From positions 1,593,501 through 1,657,500 of the forward strand of contig NZ_CP034437.1 of NCBI RefSeq assembly GCF_003952225.1: DNA of 64,000 nucleotides, read 5' to 3'. This document shows, piece after piece, positions 42,887 to 51,929 of the stretch. The position numbers were made by a program, and so were the translations under genes. This DNA comes from Paenibacillus albus (lineage in GTDB: Bacteria > Bacillota > Bacilli > Paenibacillales > Paenibacillaceae). Numbering within the stretch: the first letter of the stretch is position 1; every line of letters starts with the position of its first letter. Under the pieces are notes generated by a model. It made no database searches, was not told the origin of the DNA, and saw only the letters and a program-made list of their open reading frames with translations.

Positions 42887-44281
42887 ATGGATAGTTTCTT
42901 TCGACTGAAGGAACGCGGAACAAATGTAAGGACAGAGATTATGGCGGGCCTTACAACTTTTATGACGATGGCGTACATACTCGCCGTCAACCCAGGTATT
43001 CTGGGCAATGCAGGACTTGATGCATACTCGGTGTTCCTGGCAACAGCGCTCGCAGGCGGTATTTTCACAGCTGCAATGGGCTTGTTCGCGAACTTCCCGG
43101 TAGCGCTCGCGCCTGGTATGGGACTTAACGCTTACTTCGCGGCGACAGTGCTCGCTTCGAAAGCAACGGACACGCCGATCTCACCATCGGTTGGACTAAC
43201 GGCTGTATTTATTTCCGGGATTATCTTCTTGATCCTTACGATTACGCAAGTTCGTCAATTGCTTATCGTTGCTGTTCCTGACAGCTTGAAGCACTCGATT
43301 ACAGTCGGTATCGGTCTGTTCATCACGATTATCGGTCTGAAGAACAGCGGGATCATGACAGTCGGCATCGAGAATACTGTTACTGATGTTCCTAAAGGTG
43401 TATTCACCGATGTGCTTGGTTTTGAATCAGTGTTCCACATGGGCAACTTGGAGAACCCAAGTGTCTACCTGACACTGATCGGCGTTCTGCTTATCGCGCT
43501 TCTGATGGTGCTTCGCGTACCGGGCGCAATCTTGTTCGGTATTATCGGCGTAACCATCATCGCGATCATCACAGGTGATGTTAACGTATCTGATACATTG
43601 AAAGGCCAATCGTGGACGCCAGACTTCAGCAAAGGCAACTTCTGGGACTTCGATTTCAAAGGCGCTTTCGATACGGGCCTCATCTCCATCATCGCAACGT
43701 TCACATTCGTTGAGTTGTTCGATACATTCGGTACACTCGTAGGTACAGCGAACCGCGCTGGCTACATGAAAGACCCTGAGAAGGGCAAGAAGCTGATCGG
43801 TAAAGCAATGCTTGTTGACGCTGTCGGCGTCAGCGGCGGTGCAATACTCGGTACGAGCACAGTGACGGCATTCGTTGAGAGCTCCGCAGGTATCGCGCAA
43901 GGCGGTCGTACTGGTCTTACTGCGGTAACGACTGGCGTAGCGTTCATCGCAGCATTGTTCCTGTGGCCTCTGATTTCCTTGATCCCAGGCTCTGCAACGG
44001 CAGCAGCGCTGATCATTGTAGGCGTACTGATGGTTCAGTCGATCAAAGAAATCGATTTCCAAGACATGGTGTATGCAATCCCTTCGTTCCTGACAATCGC
44101 TATGATGCCTTTCACGTACAACATCGCTAACGGTGTATCGTTCGGTATCGTATCGTACGTCGTGCTTGCAACTGCTGCGAATGCAGTGGGCAAGAAGGGC
44201 GGCTACAAAGTGCACTGGCTCATGTGGGTGCTCGCGATTCTTATCATCGCGCGTTACGCATTTATCGGCAGCCAAGGCTAA
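42887..44281 (+). CDS. pbuG: Guanine/hypoxanthine permease (AzgA/PbuG-type)
   Basis: A 464-residue membrane transporter with 12-14 predicted helices of the AzgA branch of the NCS2 nucleobase transporters. Signature segments are AGLTTFMTMAYILAVNPGIL, LAPGMGLNAYFAATV and VELFDTFGTLVGTANRAGYM (helix 8 substrate site), and ILGTSTVTAFVESSAGIAQG (helix 10). AzgA members import guanine, hypoxanthine or adenine. The guanine-type riboswitch upstream argues for guanine/hypoxanthine, like B. subtilis pbuG/pbuO. Start ATG at 42887 follows GGGGAGGG. Confidence 0.94.
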   Translation: MDSFFRLKERGTNVRTEIMAGLTTFMTMAYILAVNPGILGNAGLDAYSVFLATALAGGIFTAAMGLFANFPVALAPGMGLNAYFAATVLASKATDTPISPSVGLTAVFISGIIFLILTITQVRQLLIVAVPDSLKHSITVGIGLFITIIGLKNSGIMTVGIENTVTDVPKGVFTDVLGFESVFHMGNLENPSVYLTLIGVLLIALLMVLRVPGAILFGIIGVTIIAIITGDVNVSDTLKGQSWTPDFSKGNFWDFDFKGAFDTGLISIIATFTFVELFDTFGTLVGTANRAGYMKDPEKGKKLIGKAMLVDAVGVSGGAILGTSTVTAFVESSAGIAQGGRTGLTAVTTGVAFIAALFLWPLISLIPGSATAAALIIVGVLMVQSIKEIDFQDMVYAIPSFLTIAMMPFTYNIANGVSFGIVSYVVLATAANAVGKKGGYKVHWLMWVLAILIIARYAFIGSQG

Positions 44282-44305
44282 GGGTGCTAATCTTAGAGAG
44301 ATAAC

Positions 44306-44341
44306 AAAAAGGACAGCGCTGGACCGGCGCTGTCCTTTTTT
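44306..44341. terminator. Bidirectional terminator between permease and tetR genes
   Basis: AAAAAGGACAGCGC / GCGCTGTCCTTTTT with loop TGGACCG; works on both strands. Confidence 0.93.
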
Positions 44342-44367
44342 ATTTGAGTGCATATGCGAAACGCACG

Positions 44368-45021
44368 CTACGCACGGTAAACTCCGTACTTGATCATATC
44401 CAGGTAATCGTCAATTTCCTGCATGAGCTTCTCTTCAGCACCAATGTACGGATGAGGCTGCCCTCGGTGCAGCTGCAAATATTTCATCGACAGCGCATTT
44501 AACGTAAGCGTGACAAGGTTGAATACCTTCTCAGGCGTGAGACCATCCCGCAGCGGTACGGATTTGAGCAGATCGCCTCGATAGATCGATTCCAGCATGA
44601 ACGGCGTTGTAAACTTCGTCTGATAATCTGCGATGAGCTTCGCGACTTCCTCTTCGACGGCTTTAGGCGGATGGCTGATCACGCGCGTTACAATCTCGGT
44701 CTCGTTGTAGTGCTGCAGCGTGACGCGCTGCTTCGCAAGCACCATCTCCTTAATGCGAACGAAGAAGTCTGTCGTCTCTATCGCTTCGACAGCCTGCAGC
44801 GTATTCTCAATCAGAACCTCCATCGCGTGCCGCACGACGGCGAGGTAGAGGTTCTTTTTGCTTTTGAAATAATGAAACAAGATGCCCTTCGATATGCCGG
44901 CGCGCGCCGTTATCGTATCTGTCGACGTATTCGTATAGCCATTCTTGGCAAATTCCTCGATACAGATCGTTAAGATGAGCTCCTGCTTCTCTTCAGGCAG
45001 CTTCGCGAAAGCGGGATACAC
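44368..45021 (-). CDS. TetR-family regulator
   Basis: A 217-residue repressor with the N-terminal helix-turn-helix ILTICIEEFAKNGYTNTSTD, TITARAGISKGILFHYFKSK and KKNLYLAV. The C-terminal ligand domain is generic. It is the last gene of a three-gene unit with an ABC permease and ATPase. Two TTGACT-N4-AGTCAA dyads before the ATPase gene are good candidates for its operators, giving a self-regulated exporter. The GTG start at 45021 is 9 bp after AAAGGAG; a TTG at 45030 abuts that site. Confidence 0.88.
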   Translation of the reverse strand: MYPAFAKLPEEKQELILTICIEEFAKNGYTNTSTDTITARAGISKGILFHYFKSKKNLYLAVVRHAMEVLIENTLQAVEAIETTDFFVRIKEMVLAKQRVTLQHYNETEIVTRVISHPPKAVEEEVAKLIADYQTKFTTPFMLESIYRGDLLKSVPLRDGLTPEKVFNLVTLTLNALSMKYLQLHRGQPHPYIGAEEKLMQEIDDYLDMIKYGVYRA

Positions 45022-45052
45022 AGCATGCAACTCCTTTAAGAAACGCGACTGG

Positions 45053-45850
45053 CTAGACCGTAATGTCTTTTCTACTATAATACCAGTGCGCTGCTATTAC
45101 GCAACCGACGATGACAACGGCCATAATCGCGATGTACTGCGGATTGAAATAACGTTCGGTTATTATGGCAGCCGCTTCGGCATACTTAAAGGGACTGACA
45201 TATTTCAGGAAGCTGAAGCTGTCTGATACGCCGGCAATGATGCTGAAGAAGTACATAATAAACACAAGGCCGAGCGACATGGAGACGACGGTTCTTGTCC
45301 GTTTGACGATAGAAGAGATGAGAAAAGCGACGCTTGCGAATGTGAGATGCATGAGGACAACAGCCGATTCCAGCAGGAAGAAGGTGGAGTAGGTGACATC
45401 CGCGCCTCGGGTGAATTGGAAGCCGACGATGCTGGCTGCGACGATGACCAGGTTGAAAATAATAATGTTCGTGAAGACGGCTGCCCACTTCTCGGTTATA
45501 ATCTGCTGTCTTGTGAATGGCTTGGCAAGCAGAAACTCAATCGTCTTCTCGCCTTGCTCCTTCGCGACAATATTGGATGCAAGCATGGCAGCGTAGATGC
45601 TGCCGAGCAGGGTGTTCATCAGATGGATCTCGATCCCATAGAAACCGAGTGCGGTGCTCATCGTAAGCCGATCCATGCCGAACGCTTTCTTCATTCCCTC
45701 AGGCATAGAGCTCATCATCTCATCCAGACTGTGCTGCTGCTTCGCCATCTCGGGGAAGATGCTGAGATATAACAAAATAATCGCGGCTATTATAATGCTC
45801 CAGATGATCAGACTCCTAAGATTCCGTTTGAACTCTCTTCTAAACAGCAT
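45053..45850 (-). CDS. ABC-2 family transporter permease
   Basis: A 265-residue membrane protein with six predicted helices. MLFRREFKRNLRSLIIWSII, NIVAKEQGEKTIEFLLAKPF and TRQQIITEKWAAVFTN are typical of ABC-2 permeases partnering BcrA-type ATPases. The ATG at 45850 follows GGGGGTTGCTGCCC. It lies 14 bp downstream of its ATPase gene and 31 bp before the tetR gene. The substrate is unknown; related systems export peptides or antibiotics. Confidence 0.88.
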   Translation of the reverse strand: MLFRREFKRNLRSLIIWSIIIAAIILLYLSIFPEMAKQQHSLDEMMSSMPEGMKKAFGMDRLTMSTALGFYGIEIHLMNTLLGSIYAAMLASNIVAKEQGEKTIEFLLAKPFTRQQIITEKWAAVFTNIIIFNLVIVAASIVGFQFTRGADVTYSTFFLLESAVVLMHLTFASVAFLISSIVKRTRTVVSMSLGLVFIMYFFSIIAGVSDSFSFLKYVSPFKYAEAAAIITERYFNPQYIAIMAVVIVGCVIAAHWYYSRKDITV

Positions 45851-45864
45851 GGGCAGCAACCCCC

Positions 45865-46752
45865 TTATTCTTTCTCATAATAATGGATGAAAATCTCTTC
45901 GAGTGATGGTTCTTCAATTAAAATGTCGCTAAAAGGAGCATCCGCGAGCGCAGTGACGAGTCTTTTCATATCGCCGCCGTACAGCAGCTTCAAATGCGTA
46001 CCGGCTGCTTCTTGCTTGATCACGCCGCTTAATGATGATAGGTCGATTGCGCCTGGGTTTGCAGCGGTCAGCGTTACGTTCTTCAGGTTGTTTTTGAGCA
46101 AATTCTCGACGGATTCGACTTTGATGAGTGCGCCTTCTTTAATGATGGCAACCCGGTCGCACAGCTTCTGCACTTCGCTAAGGATGTGGGAGGAGAAGAA
46201 GATCGTCGTCCCTTTGCTGCGCTCTTCCTTCAGCAGCTCGAAGAAATGGTTCTGCATCAGCGGGTCCAGTCCGCCTGTCGGCTCATCTAGAATGAGCAGC
46301 TTCGGTTCATGCAGCAGCGCCTGCACGATGCCGACTTTCTTGCGGTTGCCGAAGGAGAGATCTTCGATCCTGCGTGTTGTATCGAGATCGAGCCGCTGCG
46401 CCAGCTCTTGAATCCGGCCAAGGTTCGTATAGTGATGGAAGGAAGCCGAGTAGCGCAGCAGGTCGATTACCTTCATGTCGTCGTAGTAGAAAATCTCCGA
46501 AGGCAGGTAGCCGATCTGCTGCCGGATCGCCTTCGCCTGCTTCACGATGTCCTTGCCGAAGATTCTCGCGCTGCCGGAAGTCGGGAAGATAAAGTTAAGC
46601 AAGGTCCGAATTGTCGTGCTCTTGCCCGCGCCGTTCGGGCCGATAAAGCCGAATACTTCTCCTTCTTCAATGGAGAAGGTAATGTTCGAGATACCTCGGC
46701 TCTTGCCATAGGTCTTGGTTAACTGCTGAATGTCCACGATTGGTTGCTTCAC
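45865..46752 (-). CDS. ABC transporter ATP-binding protein (BcrA-type)
   Basis: A 295-residue ATPase: Walker A GPNGAGKSTTIRTL, signature DLSFGNRKKVGIVQALL (a common LSxGN variant in this family), Walker B LLILDEPTGGLDPLM and H-loop FFSSHILSEVQ. Start is GTG at 46752, after AAGGAGG at 7 bp. It is the promoter-proximal gene of the ATPase-permease-TetR operon, with two palindromic operators just upstream. Confidence 0.92.
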   Translation of the reverse strand: MKQPIVDIQQLTKTYGKSRGISNITFSIEEGEVFGFIGPNGAGKSTTIRTLLNFIFPTSGSARIFGKDIVKQAKAIRQQIGYLPSEIFYYDDMKVIDLLRYSASFHHYTNLGRIQELAQRLDLDTTRRIEDLSFGNRKKVGIVQALLHEPKLLILDEPTGGLDPLMQNHFFELLKEERSKGTTIFFSSHILSEVQKLCDRVAIIKEGALIKVESVENLLKNNLKNVTLTAANPGAIDLSSLSGVIKQEAAGTHLKLLYGGDMKRLVTALADAPFSDILIEEPSLEEIFIHYYEKE

Positions 46753-46788
46753 GCAGGTAAACCTCCTTAAGAGGATTAATTATGATTG

Positions 46789-46837
46789 TTGACTCATGAG
46801 TCAATGTGATTGTAATCCTGGTTGACTGCCGAGTCAA
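46789..46837 (-). promoter_or_regulatory. Two TetR-type operator dyads
   Basis: TTGACTCATGAGTCAA (46789-46804, perfect) and TTGACTGCCGAGTCAA (46822-46837) share half-sites TTGACT/AGTCAA. Their centres are 33 bp apart, about three helical turns, so dimers would bind one face. They lie 37-85 bp before the ATPase start. Binding by the TetR protein encoded in the same operon is inferred. Confidence 0.8.
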
Positions 46838-46912
46838 TAGCGAGTTTTGCTGAAGGAACAGGTTACGAGCTCCGTTAATTCCGATAGGAATTAGATTATG
46901 GAGAATAGGTGA

Positions 46913-46956
46913 AAATACGAACTTTACAACTCGAAACAAGATTAATGTTCGTGTTT
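46913..46956 (+). promoter_or_regulatory. Inverted pair of PurBoxes upstream of purE
   Basis: AAATACGAACTTT (46913-46925) and, on the opposite strand, AAACACGAACATT (46944-46956) match the PurR-binding PurBox consensus (central CGAAC). The boxes are 18 bp apart and inverted, the arrangement bound by PurR in Bacillus. They lie immediately before the -35 element. The purR gene itself is not in the window. Confidence 0.8.
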
Positions 46957-46961
46957 TTGCG

Positions 46962-46990
46962 TTGACAATTCACGTGAGGCTTGTTAAACT
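46962..46990 (+). promoter_or_regulatory. Promoter of the purine operon
   Basis: Perfect -35 TTGACA (46962-46967) and -10 TAAACT (46985-46990) at 17-bp spacing. The transcript would begin about 35 bp before the riboswitch aptamer. Confidence 0.8.
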
Positions 46991-47029
46991 ACTAATAGTT
47001 AATAAGATGAAAAATTAAATCCATTTACA

Positions 47030-47095
47030 CTCGTATATACTTGGGAATCAGGCCCGAGAGTATCTACCCGAGAACCATAATTTTCGGACTACGAG
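47030..47095 (+). ncRNA. Purine (guanine-type) riboswitch of the pur operon
   Basis: P1 CTCGTA / TACGAG, P2 TTGGG / CCCGA around AATCAGG, J2/3 GTATCTAC, P3 CCGAGAA / TTTTCGG around CCATAAT, and J3/1 ACTACG with C at the specificity position, hence guanine/hypoxanthine. A strong terminator lies 130 bp downstream. Ligand binding should prevent read-through into purE. Confidence 0.92.
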
Positions 47096-47224
47096 CCTAC
47101 GCTGGAAAGATACAGGTTGCCGCTAATATGGGGCAGCCTGATGTTGTCTTACTGCCCGTGTTTGCCAATATTTAGTTATAAATATTCGGTTCCGGGCGAG
47201 AGGCTGCTTTCCGCTATGGTCTTG

Positions 47225-47276
47225 AAAGTCCCGAAGCCTTCCGATATTGGAATGTATGCTTAGGGACTTTTTTTTA
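47225..47276 (+). terminator. Riboswitch-controlled terminator before purE
   Basis: AAAGTCCC-g-AAGC-c-TTCC pairs with GGAA-tgtat-GCTT-a-GGGACTTT, followed by a run of eight T residues. Confidence 0.9.
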
Positions 47277-47333
47277 TAAAAGCTTGTGCATGAGAATCAT
47301 ATTCCTTCTTAAAGCAAAGGTGGTCATTAGCAA

Positions 47334-47819
47334 ATGTCAGTTGAAGTGGGCGTCATCATGGGCAGCAAGTCGGATTGGGAGACAATGAAACTAGCCTGCG
47401 ACGTTCTGGATGAATTGCAAATCCCTTACGAGAAGAAGGTCGTCTCGGCTCACCGGACGCCTGATCTGATGTTCGAATACGCAGAGTCTGCCGCAGCCCG
47501 CGGCCTTAAGGTCATTATCGCGGGAGCAGGCGGCGCTGCACATCTGCCCGGCATGGTCGCTGCGAAGACGATTTTGCCGGTTATTGGCGTTCCTGTGAAG
47601 TCCTCGAATTTGAACGGACTGGATTCGCTGCTGTCGATCGTTCAGATGCCAGGCGGCATTCCGGTTGCGACCGTTGCGATTGGCAATGCAGGCGGAACGA
47701 ACGCAGGATTGCTTGCGGCACAGATGATCGGAGCATTCAACCCGGACGTGCAAGCGCGCGTGCAAGCTCGCCGCGACCGCATTCAGCGTGAAGTGCTGGA
47801 AAGCAGTGAGACGCTATGA
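47334..47819 (+). CDS. purE: 5-(carboxyamino)imidazole ribonucleotide mutase PurE
   Basis: Class I PurE, converting N5-CAIR to CAIR. The 161-residue product shows [35 protein letters not shown] and [20 protein letters not shown], with the catalytic His in SAHRTP. It is the first gene of the operon; its stop overlaps the purK start (ATGA). The ATG at 47334 follows AAAGGTGG. The presence of purK confirms the bacterial two-step route. Confidence 0.97.
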   Translation: MSVEVGVIMGSKSDWETMKLACDVLDELQIPYEKKVVSAHRTPDLMFEYAESAAARGLKVIIAGAGGAAHLPGMVAAKTILPVIGVPVKSSNLNGLDSLLSIVQMPGGIPVATVAIGNAGGTNAGLLAAQMIGAFNPDVQARVQARRDRIQREVLESSETL

Positions 47820-48997
47820 GTTCGGCGGGAGATAAAGCAGCAGCTCAAGGGCGGGTTATTCTTCCTGGCGCGACGATCGGTATCTTAGGCGGCGGCCAGC
47901 TTGGCCGGATGATGGCGAATGCGGGCAGCGCGATGGGGTATCGTTTCGTTGCGCTTGATCCGACGCCTGATGCGCCAACCGGGCAAGTCGCGCAGCAGAT
48001 TGTGGCGGCTTACGATAACCGCGAGGCGGCTCGCGAGCTTGCGCAGCGCTCAGACGTGATCACGTACGAGTTCGAGAATGTCGATGCCGGCGTTGCAGCG
48101 ATGCTGATGGAAGAGTCGTACGTGCCGCAGGGAAGCGAGTTGCTCTATACGACGCAGCACCGCTTGCGCGAGAAACGCGCGATTGAAGCGGCTGGCGTGA
48201 AGGTCGCGCCTTACGCGGAAGTGCGCAGCGTGGACGAGCTTCGCGAAGCGGTGGGCCGGTTTGGACTGCCGTGCGTGCTGAAGACTGCGACTGGCGGCTA
48301 CGACGGCAAAGGCCAGTGGGTTATCCACAGCGCGGACGAGATTGATGAAGCGTTCGAGACATTGAAGCGCGCCGGAGTGGATCTGGTGCTGGAGCAGTTC
48401 ATCCGCTTCAGCAAGGAGCTGTCCGTCATTGCGGCAAGAAGCACGCAAGGCGAGATTCGCACGTTCCCGGCAGCGGAGAATATCCACGTCGATAACATCC
48501 TTCATCTGTCGATCGTGCCTGCACGGATTGATGAAGCGCTGCAGCGCGAAGCGGAACGGCTTGCGGCTCGCATCGCTGAAGGGCTCGGCGCCGTTGGCTT
48601 GATCGCGGTCGAGCTGTTCTTGACCGAGGATGGCGAGCTGCTCGTGAACGAGCTTGCGCCGCGTCCACACAACAGCGGCCACTACACGATGGAAGCGTGC
48701 CGGACATCGCAGTTCGAGCAGCATGTGCGCGCGATATGCGGTTTGCCGCTCGGCGATACGTCATTGCTGACGCCGGTTGTTATGGTTAACGTGCTCGGCG
48801 AACATGTTGAGCCGCTGCTGGATTTGGTAGCTAAGCCGGATGCGAGCGCAGAACGCCGCGGCGTCGCGCCTAAAATTCATTTATATGGGAAACATGAAGC
48901 CAAACATAAACGGAAAATGGGTCATGTCAACGTGCTTGCCGCGAATGTCGATGAGGCGCTGGCGTGGATTTCCGAAACGAATATATGGAGGGTTTAA
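47816..48997 (+). CDS. purK: N5-carboxyaminoimidazole ribonucleotide synthase PurK
   Basis: ATP-grasp enzyme that carboxylates AIR to N5-CAIR using bicarbonate. The 393-residue product has [37 protein letters not shown] (ATP-grasp loop), VEQF-like [20 protein letters not shown] and [20 protein letters not shown]. It overlaps purE by 4 bp. The N-terminus is slightly longer than usual ([17 protein letters not shown]). Confidence 0.96.
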   Translation: MSSAGDKAAAQGRVILPGATIGILGGGQLGRMMANAGSAMGYRFVALDPTPDAPTGQVAQQIVAAYDNREAARELAQRSDVITYEFENVDAGVAAMLMEESYVPQGSELLYTTQHRLREKRAIEAAGVKVAPYAEVRSVDELREAVGRFGLPCVLKTATGGYDGKGQWVIHSADEIDEAFETLKRAGVDLVLEQFIRFSKELSVIAARSTQGEIRTFPAAENIHVDNILHLSIVPARIDEALQREAERLAARIAEGLGAVGLIAVELFLTEDGELLVNELAPRPHNSGHYTMEACRTSQFEQHVRAICGLPLGDTSLLTPVVMVNVLGEHVEPLLDLVAKPDASAERRGVAPKIHLYGKHEAKHKRKMGHVNVLAANVDEALAWISETNIWRV

Positions 48998-49002
48998 ACT
49001 AG

Positions 49003-50298
49003 ATGTTAGTACGTTACAGCAGACCGGAAATGAGAGCAATTTGGACGGAAGAAAATAAATTCAAAGCATGGCTCGAGGTTGAGCTTTGCGCATGTGAAGC
49101 TTGGGTAGAGCTTGGTATCATCCCGCGTGAGGATGTTGAAGCGCTTCGCGAGAAAGCAACATTCAGCATTGACCGCATCAACGAGATCGAGCTGGAAACT
49201 CGCCATGACGTTATCGCGTTCACGCGTGCGGTATCCGAGACAGTCGGTCCTGAGCGTAAATGGGTACATTACGGCTTGACGTCTACTGATGTAGTAGACA
49301 CAGCAATGGGATATCTGCTTCGCCAAGCGAACGAGATTCTTGAGAAGGACATCACAAACTTCATCGAGATTCTTCGCGGTCAAGCGGTTGTATATAAAGA
49401 CACAGCAATGATGGGCCGTACACACGGCGTTCATGCGGAGCCAACGACTTTCGGTCTGAAGCTTGCACTGTGGTATGAAGAGATGAAACGTAACCTGGAG
49501 CGCTTCCGCCATGCGGCAAACGGCGTTCAATTCGGTAAAATCTCCGGTGCAGTAGGCACATACGCGAACATCGATCCGTTCGTTGAAGAGTTTACTTGCA
49601 AGAAGCTCGGCATTACGCCTGCTCCAATCTCGACGCAAACACTGCAGCGTGACCGTCATGCTGAGTATGTCGGCACATTGGCGCTGATCGCAACATCGCT
49701 CGATAAGTTCGCAACAGAAATTCGCGCTTTGCAGAAGAGCGAATTCCGTGAAGTGGAAGAGCCGTTCGCGAAGGGGCAAAAGGGTTCGTCGGCTATGCCG
49801 CACAAGCGCAACCCAATCGGCTGCGAGAACATCTCCGGTCTGTCCCGCGTCATCCGCGGTCACATGCTGACAGCATACGAGAACGTTACGCTGTGGCATG
49901 AGCGCGACATCAGCCACTCGTCGGCTGAGCGCGTTATTCTTCCGGATTCGACGATGCTGCTTAACTACATGCTGAACCGTCTGGGCAACATCATCAAGAA
50001 TCTGCAAGTGTTCCCTGAGAACATGAAACGCAATATGCAGCGCACGTTCGGCGTACCGTTCTCCGGCCGCGTCATGACGAAGCTGATCGATAAAGGCCTT
50101 AGCCGCGAGCAAGCGTACGACACGGTACAGCCGCGCGCGATGCAAGCTTGGGAAGAGCAGCGCCAATTCCGCGACATTATCGAAGCGACGCCTGAGATTA
50201 CGGCTCACCTGTCGGCGGATGAAATCGCAGATGCGTTTAATCCAGCTTGGCATTTGAAGCATGTGGATACGATTTTCAGACGTTTGGAATTGATCTAA
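49003..50298 (+). CDS. purB: Adenylosuccinate lyase PurB
   Basis: Acts twice: releases fumarate from SAICAR to give AICAR, and from adenylosuccinate to give AMP. The 431-residue fumarase-fold product starts with the typical [20 protein letters not shown], and has the His-containing [20 protein letters not shown] and the signature [20 protein letters not shown]. The ATG at 49003 is 10 bp after TGGAGGG, five bases past the purK stop. It is followed by a 190-bp gap holding structured element A. Confidence 0.97.
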   Translation: MLVRYSRPEMRAIWTEENKFKAWLEVELCACEAWVELGIIPREDVEALREKATFSIDRINEIELETRHDVIAFTRAVSETVGPERKWVHYGLTSTDVVDTAMGYLLRQANEILEKDITNFIEILRGQAVVYKDTAMMGRTHGVHAEPTTFGLKLALWYEEMKRNLERFRHAANGVQFGKISGAVGTYANIDPFVEEFTCKKLGITPAPISTQTLQRDRHAEYVGTLALIATSLDKFATEIRALQKSEFREVEEPFAKGQKGSSAMPHKRNPIGCENISGLSRVIRGHMLTAYENVTLWHERDISHSSAERVILPDSTMLLNYMLNRLGNIIKNLQVFPENMKRNMQRTFGVPFSGRVMTKLIDKGLSREQAYDTVQPRAMQAWEEQRQFRDIIEATPEITAHLSADEIADAFNPAWHLKHVDTIFRRLELI

Positions 50299-50310
50299 GG
50301 GCAGACTCCG

Positions 50311-50430
50311 CATGCGAAAACGTCTTCCGATCGCTGTTGTACATTGAATTCCTTCTGAACAGTAGGAGATTAGAGGTAGGAATTCATGTACAAAGGCGAA
50401 CGCTACGCTTCTCCAGACTGTTTTCGCCTG
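50311..50430 (-). repeat. Nested inverted-repeat element, copy A (purB-purC gap)
   Basis: On the minus strand: an outer stem GCGAAAAC-a-GTCT / AGAC-GTTTTCGC; a conserved core GGAGAAGCGTAGCGTTCGCC and TTTG on the 5' side and CAACAGCGATCGGA on the 3' side; and an inner stem TTGTACATGAATTCCT / AGGAATTCAATGTACAA. The core matches copies B and C (51498-51651 and 56311-56468), while the stems differ in sequence but still pair. This copy is inverted relative to B and C. No open reading frame or transposase is present. Confidence 0.82.
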
Positions 50431-50488
50431 CTCCGTCCAAAGACCGAAAAATCAAGATCAATACCAAGCCTAAAGGAGAGGGACAGGA

Positions 50489-51376
50489 ATGACACAAGCG
50501 TTGTCCACGGCTATTGAGATTGTGAAAGCGCCGCTGCTGTATAAAGGCAAAGTACGAGAGCTGTACGATCTTGGCGAGCATTATTTGATCGTCGTTACTG
50601 ACCGCATCAGCGCGTTCGATTATGTACTGGACCCGGCCGTGCCGGAGAAGGGGAACGTGCTGAACCGGTTGTCGGCGTTCTGGTTTGAGCAAACGGCTGA
50701 GATGATGCCGAACCATATTGTGCACACGGACGTGTACAAGCTTGGCGACCTCGTAACGGAGCCGGAGCTGCTGAAGAACCGCATCATGGTTTCGAAGAAA
50801 GCGGAGCGTATTGATATCGAATGTGTCGTGCGTGGCTATATCACGGGCGGAGGCTGGAGACAATATACGAAAACTTCGGCAATTAACGGCATCGAGCTTC
50901 CTGAGGGACTGCGTAAGAACGAGCGTTTTGAGAAGCCGATCTTCACGCCTGCTGCGAAGAACGATGTTGGTCATGACGAAGATATTCCCTTTGAACGGAT
51001 GCAAGAAATGGTCGGCGCAGAGCTGGCTGAGGAGCTTCGCGACAAGAGCATTGCGCTCTACGAATTCGCTCAGGCGCGCTGCGAAGAGCGCGGCATTATT
51101 CTGGCGGATTGCAAATTCGAATTCGGACTTATTGATGGCAAAGTCATTCTAATCGACGAAATCTTCACGCCAGACTCCTCGCGTTTCTGGGCAAAAGATA
51201 AATACGCGTTCGATATCGAGATCGACAGCATGGATAAAGAACCGGTACGTACCTACCTTCTAGGTTCCGATTGGGACCGCGACAGCAAACCGGCTCCATT
51301 GCCTCAATCGGTCGTAGATGAAACAACGAACCGTTATCTTGCAATCTACAAGGCTTTGACTGGCCAAGATCTTTAA
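50489..51376 (+). CDS. purC: Phosphoribosylaminoimidazole-succinocarboxamide synthase PurC
   Basis: ATP-dependent ligation of aspartate to CAIR to give SAICAR. The 295-residue product has LLYKGKVRELYDLGEHYLIV, TDRISAFDYVLDPAVPEKG and GIILADCKFEFGLIDGKVIL, followed by DEIFTPDSSRFW. Its length is closer to the longer, yeast-like PurC group than to the 240-residue B. subtilis protein. The ATG at 50489 follows AAAGGAGAGGGACAGG. It is flanked on both sides by structured intergenic elements. Confidence 0.96.
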   Translation: MTQALSTAIEIVKAPLLYKGKVRELYDLGEHYLIVVTDRISAFDYVLDPAVPEKGNVLNRLSAFWFEQTAEMMPNHIVHTDVYKLGDLVTEPELLKNRIMVSKKAERIDIECVVRGYITGGGWRQYTKTSAINGIELPEGLRKNERFEKPIFTPAAKNDVGHDEDIPFERMQEMVGAELAEELRDKSIALYEFAQARCEERGIILADCKFEFGLIDGKVILIDEIFTPDSSRFWAKDKYAFDIEIDSMDKEPVRTYLLGSDWDRDSKPAPLPQSVVDETTNRYLAIYKALTGQDL

Positions 51377-51423
51377 TAAAACCCGCGGGCCAAGCAAAGA
51401 TGGCTCGCACCACATACAGGGCT

Positions 51424-51479
51424 CGCTTGCGAAGGCTTACTAGCCCGCAAGCGGTGCCCGGATGCTCCCCAAGAGCATC
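51424..51479 (+). other. Two hairpins downstream of purC
   Basis: CGCTTGCG / CGCAAGCG (51424-51431 and 51446-51453) with an inner GGCT-tact-AGCC, then GATGCTC-cccaa-GAGCATC (51461-51479). There is a short T-run after the second (TGTTTTTCC), so one may act as a partial terminator lowering distal operon expression. Confidence 0.55.
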
Positions 51480-51497
51480 AGGCAAAATGTTTTTCCA

Positions 51498-51651
51498 GGA
51501 TGGGTGAAGCAGAAGAGTGGTTTATCGAGACGGAGAGCGCAAGCGCTCGCCTTTGAACTTGGGAAACATCCGCAGGATAATTGTTCAAGTTTCCCCAAGT
51601 TCAACAGCGACGGAGTCCGATAAATCCACGTTCTGCTGAACACTCCCATCC
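51498..51651 (+). repeat. Nested inverted-repeat element, copy B (purC-purS gap)
   Basis: Outer arms GGATGGG and GCAGAA-ga-GTGGTTTATCG-a-GAC pair with GTCCGATAAATCCAC-g-TTCTGC and CCCATCC. The conserved core is CGGAGAGCGCAAGCGCTCGC with CTTTG on the 5' side and CAACAGCGACGGAG on the 3' side. The inner stem is TTGAACTTGGGAAAC / GTTTCCCCAAGTTCAA. It has the same orientation as copy C. The element ends 32 bp before purS, next to its ribosome site. Confidence 0.85.
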
Positions 51652-51683
51652 CAACTCTCACATTTTCAGGAGGCGACCCCCCA

Positions 51684-51926
51684 ATGAAGGCTAAAGTCTA
51701 CGTAACAATCAAACAGAACGTGCTCGACCCGCAAGGCAGCGCAGTACAAGGTGCATTGCATTCCATGGGCTTCGATGAAGTCGGCAAAGTACGCATCGGC
51801 AAGTTTCTGGAGCTCAACCTGAGCACATCGGATCGCACGGAAGCAGAAGCACGTCTGACAGCAATGTGCGAGAAGCTGCTGGCGAACACGGTTATTGAAG
51901 ACTACCGTTTTGAATTGGAGGGTTAA
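51684..51926 (+). CDS. purS: FGAM synthase subunit PurS
   Basis: Small 80-residue subunit that bridges PurQ and PurL in the three-part formylglycinamidine ribonucleotide synthase of Gram-positive bacteria. MKAKVYVTIKQNVLDPQGSA and VQGALHSMGFDEVGKVRIGK are typical. The ATG follows AGGAGGCGACC. Stop is 3 bp before purQ, and the PurQ ribosome site lies in its last codons. Confidence 0.96.
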   Translation: MKAKVYVTIKQNVLDPQGSAVQGALHSMGFDEVGKVRIGKFLELNLSTSDRTEAEARLTAMCEKLLANTVIEDYRFELEG

Positions 51927-51929
51927 CCG

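Noticed and set aside
49006..50313. A 435-codon minus-strand frame opposite purB
   Set aside because: Shadow of purB; no motif or translation signal.
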